From Thalassococcus sp. S3 (GTDB lineage Bacteria; Pseudomonadota; Alphaproteobacteria; Rhodobacterales; Rhodobacteraceae): a stretch of DNA of 64,000 bases. The notes beneath the pieces were generated by a model. That model saw only the letters and a program-made list of their open reading frames with translations, searched no databases and had not been told where the DNA came from. The translations under genes were made by a program, and so were the position numbers. Below, in pieces: positions 1 to 8,823 of the stretch. Positions within the stretch are counted from its first letter, which is position 1. Each line of letters opens with the position of its first letter. Location: positions 3,038,001-3,102,000 of the forward strand of contig NZ_CP022303.1 of NCBI RefSeq assembly GCF_004216475.1, in the 5' to 3' direction.

Positions 1-788
1 AATTTCGGCTTCGTCTCGCGCACGATCAGGCCGCGATGCAGTTGCCCGATCAGCGCGAAGCTGTCGACAAGGGCCACGCCTAGCCCGTTTCGCACCATCT
101 CAAGCGCTGTCGCTGTATGACGGACCTCGCAGAAGAACCGCCGCTCGAGCCCGCGCTCGGAGAAGACTTTGTCGATCTGCTGCCCAAGCGGTGTCGCCGT
201 CGCGTAGGAGATGTGCTGGACATGGTTCAAGTCGGTCACGTTGACCCTCTCCAGCAATCCCAACTCGTGCCCTTCGGGACAAACACACATCATCCAGCCC
301 GCGCCGATTTCATGGACGGAAAGGGCCGAATGCCTTGGCTGCGTGATCGACAGCCCCAGATCGGCGCGTCCACTCACCAGCCTGCGGTTAATCTCATCAA
401 TGCTGCCCAGTTCGATGGACAGCTGCAGCTTCGGTCGCTTCTCCATGAATTGCGACAGGACATGCGGCAAGATCCCGTGTCCGATGGATGGCGTCGCCAC
501 AATGCTCAAACGCCCAATCGTGCCCCCGCGCAGCTCGTTCACGATGCTTTCCACGCGCTTTTGCTGCATGAAGAGATGCTGCGCTTCCTGGGCGATGTGG
601 CGCGCCTCGTGCGTTGGGATCAGGCGCCCATGTTCCCGGTGAAAGAGCGGGAAACCGACCAGATCTTCAGTATGACGGATCATGTTGCTGACAGCGGGTT
701 GGCTGACGGCAAGCAGTTCGGCGGCCCGGGCGGTGGTGCCCACCTCGATCACCGTGGACAAGACCTCAAGCTGACGTGCGCTGATCAT
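1..788 (-). CDS. LysR-family transcriptional regulator (3' end beyond window)
   Basis: About 262 residues are visible; the C-terminus lies outside the window. The N-terminus begins MISARQLEVLSTVIEVGT and carries the classic LysR winged helix-turn-helix (residues about 1-60, with TARAAELLAVSQPAVSNMI). An effector-binding fold with the usual segment GRLSIVATPSIGHGILP follows. The start is ATG at 788. The gene is divergent from the carbamoylase/DUF1028 pair and the 98-base gap holds a perfect dyad, so it most likely controls that pair and itself. The inducer cannot be read from the sequence; an N-carbamoyl amino acid or hydantoin would fit the neighbours. Family certain, target inferred. Confidence 0.9.
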   Translation of the reverse strand, partial: MISARQLEVLSTVIEVGTTARAAELLAVSQPAVSNMIRHTEDLVGFPLFHREHGRLIPTHEARHIAQEAQHLFMQQKRVESIVNELRGGTIGRLSIVATPSIGHGILPHVLSQFMEKRPKLQLSIELGSIDEINRRLVSGRADLGLSITQPRHSALSVHEIGAGWMMCVCPEGHELGLLERVNVTDLNHVQHISYATATPLGQQIDKVFSERGLERRFFCEVRHTATALEMVRNGLGVALVDSFALIGQLHRGLIVRETKPK

Positions 789-793
789 CGGAT

Positions 794-808
794 ATAACTC
801 TGAGTTAT
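794..808. promoter_or_regulatory. Perfect dyad ATAACT-CTG-AGTTAT, candidate LysR operator
   Basis: A 6+3+6 inverted repeat fits the T-N11-A rule for LysR boxes. It lies 6 bases outside the lysR start and 79 bases before the carbamoylase start. A second weaker dyad, GCATG-N8-CATGC, follows at 819-836. The position between divergent genes supports an operator role; binding is inferred. Confidence 0.55.
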
Positions 809-886
809 TCGAGGGCGTGCATGTTTTATTTCATGCTAATGGTGCCGCGGTCTAGCGTCGACCCGTTGCAGAACGAGGAGGCGCAG

Positions 887-1822
887 ATGAGCCGGAGAGT
901 TGGGTTTGCGGTCGCACAACTGGGACCGATACATCTGCGCGATACCAAAGCTGCCGTCGTGGCCCGTCTGATTGATATGCTGAAACAGGCGCACGCGCGT
1001 GGGGCCCGCTGGGTGACCTTTCCCGAACTTGCCCTCACGACCTTTTTCCCGAGATACATCTACGACGAGCCCAATGAGTATGATGTCTTCTTTGAGGAAG
1101 GCCTGCCGTCTCCGGCGATGATGCCGCTGTTCGACATCGCCAAGGACTTGGGCGTCGGCTTCTACCTCGGCTATGCGGAGAAGGCCGAAGAAAATGGTGC
1201 GACGCGTCGTTTCAACACGTCGGTCCTTGTTGGACCGGACGGTGCAATACTTGGAAAATACAGGAAAATTCACCTGCCCGGGACGGTCGATCCCATCGGA
1301 GATCTGGAGTTTGAACATCTCGAAAAGCGGTACTTCGAGGTCGGTGACCTAGGCTTTCCGACATTCAAGACACCCGATGCCCGCATCGGCATGTGTATCT
1401 GCAATGACCGCCGCTGGCCCGAGACGTTTCGCGTGATGGCCCTGCGGGGGGCGGAGGTGTTCATGCTGGGCTACAACACCCCGACCCGAAACATTCATCA
1501 CCCGGAACCTGCGCATCTGCGCGAATTCCACCACCGCCTCAGTCTCGAATCCGCCGCTTATCAAAACGCGGCCTGGGTCATGGCTGCCGCCAAATGTGGG
1601 TCGGAGGACGGTTTTGCGATGATCGGTGGGTCCGCTATCGTCTCGCCCACCGGAGAGATGGTCGCCCGCGCTGCGACCGAAGATGACGAAGTCATCACAT
1701 ATGACTGCGATCTGGATCTGGGCGCGTATATCCGGCGGTCGGTCTTCGACTTCGCCCGTCATCGCCGGATCGAACATTACGGTCCCATCACCGCGCAGAC
1801 TGGTGTGGAGGTAGAGCCATGA
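887..1822 (+). CDS. N-carbamoyl-D-amino-acid hydrolase (nitrilase superfamily)
   Basis: A 311-residue cytoplasmic C-N hydrolase that should remove the carbamoyl group from N-carbamoyl-D-amino acids, giving a D-amino acid, CO2 and ammonia. The Glu-Lys-Cys triad is visible as FPELALTTFFP (Glu47), GKYRKIHLPG (Lys about 127) and CNDRRWPE (Cys about 172). The blocks FFP, HLEKRYFE and GDLGFP match the Agrobacterium D-carbamoylase closely as I remember it. The start at 887 was chosen over the in-frame ATG at 821 because GAGGAG lies just upstream and the length then matches the family. It overlaps the next gene by 4 bases. No hydantoinase gene is in the window. Confidence 0.87.
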   Translation: MSRRVGFAVAQLGPIHLRDTKAAVVARLIDMLKQAHARGARWVTFPELALTTFFPRYIYDEPNEYDVFFEEGLPSPAMMPLFDIAKDLGVGFYLGYAEKAEENGATRRFNTSVLVGPDGAILGKYRKIHLPGTVDPIGDLEFEHLEKRYFEVGDLGFPTFKTPDARIGMCICNDRRWPETFRVMALRGAEVFMLGYNTPTRNIHHPEPAHLREFHHRLSLESAAYQNAAWVMAAAKCGSEDGFAMIGGSAIVSPTGEMVARAATEDDEVITYDCDLDLGAYIRRSVFDFARHRRIEHYGPITAQTGVEVEP

Positions 1823-2490
1823 CCTTCTCGCTTGCCGGACGATGCAAGGATACCGGTCAGATCGGATTTGCGGTCACAACCTCCTCGGTTTGCGTCGGTG
1901 CCCGTGTGGGCGCCGTCACGGACGGCTGCGTTGTGTTTTCGCAGGCCCGTACGGATCCCCGGCTACATGCTGTCGGGATCGCGGCGTGGAAGGAAACGGG
2001 CGACGCGGCAAGAACGCTGGCGGCAATGAAATCCGCGGCGTCGGCACCGCATTGGAGACAATTGGGCGTTTTGGCCGCAAAAGGCCCGGGTTTGCATCAC
2101 ACCGGCGGCTCCTGCCTGCCCGAATGCGGCGGAGAGATTGGCGAGAACAGCTTGGCCATCGGGAATTTCCTGGGATCGCCGCGGGTCCTGTCTTCGCTGA
2201 TCGAAACTTTCGAGACAACACACGGCGTATTGGCGCAGCGGCTTTTGGCCGCCCTGAAAGCTGGTGAAGCGGCGGGCAGCGAACGCGATCCCCTTCAATC
2301 GGCTGCGTTGGTTGTTTTGGGCGCTGAGGACCTCAAGGACGTGGATCTGCGCGTGGATGCCTCCAAGGATCCTCTGTCCGACCTGGAAGACCTGGTTGCT
2401 GATTGGCTTCCCAAAGCTGATGCCTATCGGATCAGAGCGACCGACCCTGACAAGGCGCCGTCATCAACCGACGTGGAGCACAAAGCCTAG
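1819..2490 (+). CDS. DUF1028 family protein (Ntn-hydrolase-like)
   Basis: A 223-residue protein starting MTFSLAGRCKDTGQIGFAV, the hallmark N-terminus of DUF1028 (COG3342, described as Ntn-hydrolase-like). Removal of Met1 would expose Thr2, the kind of residue Ntn hydrolases use as nucleophile; that role here is inference. No signal peptide or membrane segment is seen. The ATGA overlap with the carbamoylase implies translational coupling and a shared pathway, perhaps another amide or ureido hydrolysis step. The true substrate is unknown. Confidence 0.85.
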   Translation: MTFSLAGRCKDTGQIGFAVTTSSVCVGARVGAVTDGCVVFSQARTDPRLHAVGIAAWKETGDAARTLAAMKSAASAPHWRQLGVLAAKGPGLHHTGGSCLPECGGEIGENSLAIGNFLGSPRVLSSLIETFETTHGVLAQRLLAALKAGEAAGSERDPLQSAALVVLGAEDLKDVDLRVDASKDPLSDLEDLVADWLPKADAYRIRATDPDKAPSSTDVEHKA

Positions 2491-2690
2491 CAACCGTATG
2501 CCCTGCGCGATCGCACACATTCATGTCGGTCCCGGCCTACGAGGGGCGTCTGCGATTGTCGGTCGCGATGGAGGCCATCGCTGTTTTTGAGGATGCTTCA
2601 GGCTCTTCCAAAGGCACGCCATCTGCACGTCTCGTCACTGGGACTAAGAGCGTGATGACTTTCGGCAGATGATCTCTCAAATCTGATGTT

Positions 2691-3092
2691 TCAGTACATC
2701 ACCTTGTTCAGGATGATGGAAATGGGTTTCCCGGCCTCCACCGGCGCAGTTCCGCGGGCCAGCAGCCAGCCGTCCTCACGTTCCAGATGCGCAACGATCC
2801 GAAGGGTGCGCGACGCTTGGGGGCTTGCTGTCCAAGCGACGGGGACTTCGATGTGACGTGATTTGCCGTCGCTTTCGATGCTCATCTGCTGTTCGGCAAG
2901 CCGCTTCTCGCTTTGAATGGCAGGATCGTCGGCAAAGATCTTGATTTGCCCCGCCGGGATGACCTCCCCGCCGGCATATATCACGTCAATGCGCGTCTCT
3001 GTCGCTTGGGCCGCTGCTGTTCCGGCAAACGTAAAGACCCCTGATATCAGCATTCCGGCAAACAAAGCGCGGCGGGTGAGCCATACTGTCAT
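2691..3092 (-). CDS. Small exported protein of unknown function
   Basis: A 133-residue protein with a Sec-type signal (MTVWLTRRALFAGML..., Ala-rich site near residues 28-30), then a compact domain rich in beta strands by appearance (TRIDVIYAGGEVIPAGQ, RTLRIVAHLERED). The start at 3092 has a good ribosome site (AGGGAGA); the longer reading from 3140 has none. It lies 101 bases downstream of the metalloprotease on the same strand, with a strong hairpin between. Serralysin operons elsewhere can carry a small periplasmic inhibitor, but no inhibitor motif is recognised, so function is left open. Confidence 0.7.
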   Translation of the reverse strand: MTVWLTRRALFAGMLISGVFTFAGTAAAQATETRIDVIYAGGEVIPAGQIKIFADDPAIQSEKRLAEQQMSIESDGKSRHIEVPVAWTASPQASRTLRIVAHLEREDGWLLARGTAPVEAGKPISIILNKVMY

Positions 3093-3156
3093 TTCTATAT
3101 CTCCCTGACCGGTTTTGTCCGTGTGCTGGTTCGGCGACACGGTGTTTGCGGGAACC

Positions 3157-3185
3157 GGAAGGGGCGCGTTGAACGCGCCCCTTCC
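3157..3185 (-). terminator. Strong 12-bp hairpin after the metalloprotease
   Basis: GGAAGGGGCGCG and CGCGCCCCTTCC pair perfectly around the loop TTGAA, 9 bases beyond the protease stop. There is no T tract on the minus strand, so it may be a partial terminator or an RNA-stabilising stem that sets expression of the small exported protein downstream. Confidence 0.5.
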
Positions 3186-3193
3186 ATCAGGTG

Positions 3194-6100
3194 TCAGATG
3201 ATAATGAAATTATCAGCCGATAGGTCCAGATTACTACCCAGTTGTGCAAACTGGATCGCATCGCCGTCACCCGAGCCATCCGCATCGTAAGACAACGCAC
3301 CGCTTTCGGTGTTGTAGATGATGCGGTCGTCGCTGTCGCGGGCAACCCCGTTTGCACTGCTGTGGAAGGCACGGAACGACAGCGCGCCGTCATCGCCCAA
3401 CTCCTCGAAGATGAGGTTGTCCAGAAGAATCAGGTCATTGTCGGTTTCAAAGTCCAGGATCCGGTCGATGTTGTCGGCCCCAAGCTCCGTCGAGAACCGG
3501 AATGAGTCATCTCCCGTTCCACCTGTCATCGTATCGGCCCCAAGCCCGCCATCCAGCAGGTCGTTGCCGCGGCCTCCGAACAGCTCGTCCGACCCGGCCT
3601 CGCCTGGTGCGGCAGGTGCAGGCGGGAAGTCGACCGAGACGTTGAGCGTATAGGTCGAGCCTTCGGGCACGGCTTCTGTCCAACCGCCTTCCTCGGAATC
3701 TGACGTCCAGCTGCCTTGCAGGATATAGTAGGTGCCCGTTTCTTCGATGACGTGAACCGTGCTGGAATCGCGGATCGAGGTCGAGCCGGGGTCGCCACCG
3801 CCATCGTCGTTTTCAGTCACGATATCGCCATTGCTGTCCAGCAGCCTGATCCAACTGTCATGCACGGCTGGATCAGCGATGCCATCGACGTCAATCGACA
3901 GGATCGTTCCAGCTACCAGGTCGATACTATAATAGCCGCCCAGGCCATTTCCGGTGGCCTCGACCGTGGTGTGCAGCACGGTGGTCGAGTCGAAGATGTT
4001 GGGATCTTCGGCCAGCGAAAAGTTGTCCGAGATATCGAAAGCGGTCGCGATTGAGTTGTTCGTCGCATCCGGCCCAAGCGTGGTGTAGCCCGTGCCCATC
4101 CCCGGGGTTGGCAGCGCGTCGCCCTGATAGGCAAAATCACCCAGCACCGTATCATCCCCGATACCGCCATGCACCGTGTCATCGCCACCCTGTCCGGTGA
4201 CGACATTGGAGGCCCGGTCCCCCTTCATTCGATCTTCAAATCCGGAACCGGAGATATTTTCGATGGAGATATAGGTGTCCCGTTCGGATGCTCCCCGCTC
4301 AAGCCTGATTTTGACCCCGCTGGTCGCGTCGGAGTAATCGGCCGTGTCGATGCCTGCACCGCCATCCAGCACATCATGGCGACCGCCGCCGGTCAGCGTG
4401 TCGTTGCCAGCGCCGGCAGACAGCACGTTCATCTGGTCGTCGCCAATCAGCCAGTCATCGTGGAACGAGCCCTCGACATTTTCGAACCCGACCAGAATGT
4501 CGTGCTGGATTGCCGTGCCGCGCCCCACGATCTGAACCGGCCCGTCAGCGTCGCCGCCCATGGCCATGCCATTGACAAGGTCGACCGTCACACCGCTTGA
4601 GCTGTCCCTGTAGACAACCAAATCGATGCCTTCTCCACCGTCGAGGTAGTCCTGACCGGCACCGCCGATGATCACGTCATCGCCGTCTTCACCGTAGAGA
4701 ATGTCGCCATCTCTGCCGCCGTCCAGCGTGTCGTTGCCCGCACGACCGTTAAAGACATCGCCCCCGCCCTGACCGACGAAGTGATTGGCCGCTGATGTCC
4801 CGATGAAGCGGTCGATCCGGTCATCCGATCCAATCAGACCCTCGATGCTGTAGAACGTATCGCCCGACACCGTGCCGCCATTGGCAAAGTTGGTTTCAAG
4901 ATTGACGATAAGCTGAAACGGGCTTTCACGGCTGAAATCAACGGTATCGCTGCCCTGGCCACCTCTGAAGACATCGACACCCGCCTGGCCGATCAACAAG
5001 TCGTCGCCGTTGCCACCATCAAGCAGATCATCGCCCTGACCGCCGAAAATGGTGTCGTTACCATCACCGCCGTAAAGCGCGTCGTTGCCATCGTCACTCT
5101 CGGTCTGGTCCTCGAGATCCTCGATGTCGATGGTGTTGTTGACGTCGCGGCTCTCGAACGAATCCCTGCCGCCGATGAGGATGTCATCGCCGCCGAGACC
5201 AAAGATCGTATTGTCGCCCGCACCTCCGTCGATCGTCTCATCCGTGTCGTCACCGAAAATGATGCTGGTCAGTGTGTTGTCGCCTGATGTGGGTGCTGTG
5301 TCGTCCTCCACGTCCGGCAAATCGGCGATTGTGCTGTCGACGTAGATGATGGTTTCGACATTGGCGATGTTGCCAATCTCCAGATCCCTGGACATCACGA
5401 TGACCGTGTCGTTGCCGCCATCCAGCTCTTCGCGCACCACGTCGTCGAGGGAATCCACGAAATAGGTGTCGTCACCGTTGCCCCCGGCCATGCGGTCACC
5501 GCCGCCGCGACCATCCAACACGTTGTCGCCGTCATTCCCGATCAGGATGTCGTCGTATTGGCTGCCGATCCCGTTTTCGATGTAATATTCGGTTTTGTCC
5601 TCATTGTGACCGGCAAAGATGGACACGTTGTTGTTGTGGCCGTTCACACTGGAAAACTGCCCGGCACGCATGTCCAGGATCGTGCCTGCGATCGAACCGG
5701 AAAAGTCCATCGTGTCGGTGCCGCCGGTGTCGTGAATGACAAAACCGATATCGCGCGTCATCCCGGACGAGGTCAGCTCGTAGCCGTACTTCGTGCTGTT
5801 GAACCCATAGACATCATCGCCGGTGTTCAGATCGATGGTCTGATAGGTTCGCACGCCATCTTCATCGACGGTCGAGAAATAGGTGCGGATGACCGCTTCG
5901 ATATCTCCCATCAGAGGGGTCGACGCGGACCACCGCGTGTCTTCGCCCACATCGATCCCGTCGAAATAGGACATGACGCTGTATTGCTGGCGGTCAAAGG
6001 TCCAGGTGGCATTGTTCAGATAGTTGATCTGCACGCCACCGGGGCCGCTGTAATTGTAAAGGCCGGGGTGATTCAGCCCGAATTCATGGCCGTATTCGTG

Positions 6101-6799
6101 AATGAAGGTGTCAAAGACATAGCCGCCAATATCGGTCAGGTTGGGTTCGGTATCATGGAACCGCTGCCCGACACTGATATACCTGTTACTGGAAAAGGCA
6201 CTGCCGTCAAATTGCTCGCCAATCTCCGGGCTGACGACCTCCATCCAGTCTGTCTCTGCGTCAAAGGGGGTATCGTCAACGACGACGAACTCGAAGGGGG
6301 TGACCGACGCCCACATTTCAAGCGCGCCAATAGCGGCTTCCTGATAATCTGGATGATTGCTGAGTTCCGAGACGTTGATGCGCAGCGGCTCCGACGCGAT
6401 CTCGGGGGTCAGGCTGCGCGGCAACGCACCGAGATAGTCGAGATAGGCTTCGTAATCCTCGCTTTTGCCAAACGGATTGTCCGGCGTCTGGTCGTTGACC
6501 CACCACGGATCATCGGCGGTTTCGCTGCTTGTTTGCGCTCCGGTCGCCGGTCCATCGGATCCGACGCTCGTGTCCGTATTTTCCGCCTCGGACATGTTGG
6601 CCCGGTCGGTTGTTTCGGGCGCATCATCCGCCTCGACAGGAGGCGGAGCAGTATCATCGAGTTCCACCAGATCGGGCAATGTCGGCTGCAGGGTCATCGC
6701 CTCGCCCAGGACCGTTTGCAGACCGGTCTGTTGCGAGCCGACCTTTCCAAATGAAACTTCTTCGAGGGGGCCGTATCCCAGTTGGCACATCATGCACAT
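3194..6799 (-). CDS. Large RTX metalloprotease, serralysin-like (M10)
   Basis: A 1201-residue secreted protein. Residues 1-130 are acidic and low in complexity, with an odd MCMMC start. The metzincin zinc site is HEYGHEFGLNHP at 234-245 and the Met-turn is YSVMSYF near 276. From about 420 there are many RTX nonapeptides (GGxGxD), for example GGDGNDTIFGGQGDDLLDGG. A bacterial pre-peptidase C-terminal (PPC) beta domain (about 960-1080, ATNNSIATAFDI through TYYILQGSW) is inserted before a final RTX block and a C-terminal segment typical of type I secretion signals. Calcium binding and type I export are family knowledge. No ABC exporter, HlyD or TolC gene is adjacent, so the secretion machinery must be elsewhere. 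Confidence 0.9.
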   Translation of the reverse strand: MCMMCQLGYGPLEEVSFGKVGSQQTGLQTVLGEAMTLQPTLPDLVELDDTAPPPVEADDAPETTDRANMSEAENTDTSVGSDGPATGAQTSSETADDPWWVNDQTPDNPFGKSEDYEAYLDYLGALPRSLTPEIASEPLRINVSELSNHPDYQEAAIGALEMWASVTPFEFVVVDDTPFDAETDWMEVVSPEIGEQFDGSAFSSNRYISVGQRFHDTEPNLTDIGGYVFDTFIHEYGHEFGLNHPGLYNYSGPGGVQINYLNNATWTFDRQQYSVMSYFDGIDVGEDTRWSASTPLMGDIEAVIRTYFSTVDEDGVRTYQTIDLNTGDDVYGFNSTKYGYELTSSGMTRDIGFVIHDTGGTDTMDFSGSIAGTILDMRAGQFSSVNGHNNNVSIFAGHNEDKTEYYIENGIGSQYDDILIGNDGDNVLDGRGGGDRMAGGNGDDTYFVDSLDDVVREELDGGNDTVIVMSRDLEIGNIANVETIIYVDSTIADLPDVEDDTAPTSGDNTLTSIIFGDDTDETIDGGAGDNTIFGLGGDDILIGGRDSFESRDVNNTIDIEDLEDQTESDDGNDALYGGDGNDTIFGGQGDDLLDGGNGDDLLIGQAGVDVFRGGQGSDTVDFSRESPFQLIVNLETNFANGGTVSGDTFYSIEGLIGSDDRIDRFIGTSAANHFVGQGGGDVFNGRAGNDTLDGGRDGDILYGEDGDDVIIGGAGQDYLDGGEGIDLVVYRDSSSGVTVDLVNGMAMGGDADGPVQIVGRGTAIQHDILVGFENVEGSFHDDWLIGDDQMNVLSAGAGNDTLTGGGRHDVLDGGAGIDTADYSDATSGVKIRLERGASERDTYISIENISGSGFEDRMKGDRASNVVTGQGGDDTVHGGIGDDTVLGDFAYQGDALPTPGMGTGYTTLGPDATNNSIATAFDISDNFSLAEDPNIFDSTTVLHTTVEATGNGLGGYYSIDLVAGTILSIDVDGIADPAVHDSWIRLLDSNGDIVTENDDGGGDPGSTSIRDSSTVHVIEETGTYYILQGSWTSDSEEGGWTEAVPEGSTYTLNVSVDFPPAPAAPGEAGSDELFGGRGNDLLDGGLGADTMTGGTGDDSFRFSTELGADNIDRILDFETDNDLILLDNLIFEELGDDGALSFRAFHSSANGVARDSDDRIIYNTESGALSYDADGSGDGDAIQFAQLGSNLDLSADNFIII

Positions 6800-7752
6800 T
6801 TTCAGATTATCCTTTCGCAGAGACGCCGAGGTCGTAAATTCCGCTCACCCGGGAAAGCGGGTGACGGTCAGTAGCTTTATCGATCATGTCAAAAATGATG
6901 GGCTTCCTTGTATTTGAGGCGGTTGGCTAAGACCGCGCGTGGTGATTTTCGGGACTCCTCTACCGGCAACCGCAAGTTGTTGCGGTCGTTCGGGAGCGAC
7001 GGCGCCCGTGATCAACAGGCGTCGCGTTGGCGGATTTCGGGGTCAAAGGTTTGGTTAAAAAGAGGACTTTCATCACCGGGTGATGAGGCGTTTCAGGCAT
7101 GGATGAATTCTACCTATGCTTGCACCTTCGATATTTAATTGTTCAGTTCAACTGGAAATCTCGATCCCCGCGCCATCGGCGAAAGTTGGCTTGAAAACGG
7201 GGGGTTATGCAAAAAATGGCTGCCTCATTCTTAGGCTTGAACGCAGTTCGCGGTCAGACGTGCACAAGTGGACGTAACGTAAAGTTACGTTTGGATAAGC
7301 GGAGAAGAGGGCCGATTTTGTGGATCAAATGGCCAAGGTTTGAGCGTCCTCAGAAGCGTTGACAGTGGCTCTTACTTGCGTGTCACGCGGCGTGATCCGA
7401 GTTGATCTTTCGGCCTGCCATGCTCTTCGCTCCCACGTGTCATCCGCCTTGATGCCCCGGCAAAGGAAAGCTCATACGGAGAAGACGCGGCTGAGACCCA
7501 AAGGGGCCGTCCCGAAGATGTTGCGCGCCCATATCGGCACCGATCACCGATGAAACCGTGCACGGCCTGCCCCAGTTGAAGCGTGCAAAAATGGGCAAGC
7601 CCGGAGGCTGTTGTTGCTATGCCGGAGAGCGCGAAGAAGGTTCAGATCCGCCAAGACAGGTCTGACACACCTGACCACGCGCCCTGAGCCGCGACAATCA
7701 ACACGGCAAAGGCCGCTGCCAAAGACGCTCAGGTCAGTCAACTTTGCACTGG
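6800..7752. other. 953-base stretch with no recognisable gene
   Basis: Short open frames here show no family resemblance and no good start sites. Structure seen: TCACCCG/CGGGTGA around 6845-6864, ACCGCAA-GTTG-TTGCGGT at 6969-6986, CATCACC-G-GGTGATG at 7070-7084 and a perfect AACGTAA-AG-TTACGTT dyad at 7276-7291. Part of it should hold the promoter of the protease. No tRNA, insertion-sequence end or riboswitch was recognised. Confidence 0.5.
7276..7291. promoter_or_regulatory. Perfect 7+2+7 inverted repeat in the gene-free region
   Basis: AACGTAA-AG-TTACGTT reads the same on both strands. It lies about 480 bases before the protease start and has the size of a dimeric repressor or activator site. 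No family assignment is possible. Confidence 0.35.
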
Positions 7753-8727
7753 TCAGCCTTCGACCGGTGGCGCGTTGGCCACGTTCGTGGTGATCAATTG
7801 CAGCAACATGTTGAGCTGCACGAAGCTGTAGCCGCTCGAATATTCGCGCGGCAACACGATGTAGCGGCCCGCGCTGCAGGTGGTCAGGAAGTCACACCAC
7901 CCTGGTACGGCTTGGTTGAGGAGCGCGGCAGGATCGGCCAGTCTTGCACCATAAGCGATGGAATAGGTATCAAACAGATAGTCAGCTTCAAGCTCGGGCA
8001 AGAGCTCTACGCTAACGGTTTGCTGGGCGACCCCACGATCAGCCATCTCCTGCCCTATAGCACCGCGCACAAAGCCCAGATCCGCCAGAACCTTCGTCAG
8101 GCCGCGGTACCCGGCAAAGGCAAAGAGTTGACCGTCCCAAGCAGAGATCTTGGAATAGGTAGCACCCTTGACATCCGGTAGGGCAAAGCGGGCGCGCTCA
8201 AGATTGGCCTCGTAAATCGTCAGCAATTGCTCATAGCGTTCTGTCAGCCCGGCGGCTTCGGCAATGGCGCGGGGTGTGGCCATCGGGTCAGTCGGATCGT
8301 CTGAGACGAAAACAGTCGGGGCCACGACCTCGAATTGCTCCCTGCTGTCCAGTTGAAAGTCGCGACCGATGATCAGATCGGGCTGAAGCGCCGCCAAAAC
8401 TTCGTAATCCACGGCGTCGAAGGTGCCGACATAGGTGATGCCGGAATTCTCGAAATCGAGGCCAAACAGAAGATCAACAGACCGGATGTAAAGCTGGTTG
8501 TCGGCATCGATCCGACCCGTTGACCCCACAACAGGTGCGTCCAGTTCGACCAGTGACAGCGTGATCGTCAAGTCATGCAGGGCGACGATGCGTTCGGCCT
8601 TTTCCGGGATGCAGGTTTCACCGCCCAGATGGCTAAACGCACGCATGCCGCTGCCACAATCGAGCGCGACGGAGGGGCCGGCAAAAGCGCAGAGAAGAGC
8701 CGCGAGGGGCCAAAAGACTTGTTTCAT
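7753..8727 (-). CDS. Iron-siderophore ABC transporter, periplasmic binding protein
   Basis: A 324-residue FecB/FepB-like protein. Signal peptide MKQVFWPLAALLCAFAGPSVA is followed by a Helical-backbone binding fold with ERIVALHDLTITLSLVELD, LQPDLIIGRD and the C-terminal lobe. Its role is to capture ferric siderophore in the periplasm and deliver it to the two FecCD permeases encoded just upstream. Start at 8727 has AAGAAGGA in front; the ORF is open to 8769 but without a ribosome site. It is the last gene of the minus-strand iron locus, 96 bases after the permease. The siderophore is not predictable. Confidence 0.86.
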   Translation of the reverse strand: MKQVFWPLAALLCAFAGPSVALDCGSGMRAFSHLGGETCIPEKAERIVALHDLTITLSLVELDAPVVGSTGRIDADNQLYIRSVDLLFGLDFENSGITYVGTFDAVDYEVLAALQPDLIIGRDFQLDSREQFEVVAPTVFVSDDPTDPMATPRAIAEAAGLTERYEQLLTIYEANLERARFALPDVKGATYSKISAWDGQLFAFAGYRGLTKVLADLGFVRGAIGQEMADRGVAQQTVSVELLPELEADYLFDTYSIAYGARLADPAALLNQAVPGWCDFLTTCSAGRYIVLPREYSSGYSFVQLNMLLQLITTNVANAPPVEG

Positions 8728-8823
8728 GATCGCTTCCTTCTTGGTTTCGGGCTGGGGCGCGTGATGCAAGCGGCACCTGGCGAATGTGTCGGCAGACCGC
8801 TGCGGCGGTCGTTTTCTATTTCA

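Noticed and set aside
117..797. Long plus-strand open frame of 226 codons
   Set aside because: It is antisense to the LysR gene, whose helix-turn-helix and effector domain read clearly on the minus strand.
7544..7741. 65-codon frame near the iron locus
   Set aside because: No ribosome site, no recognisable family and Arg/Cys-rich composition; treated as chance.
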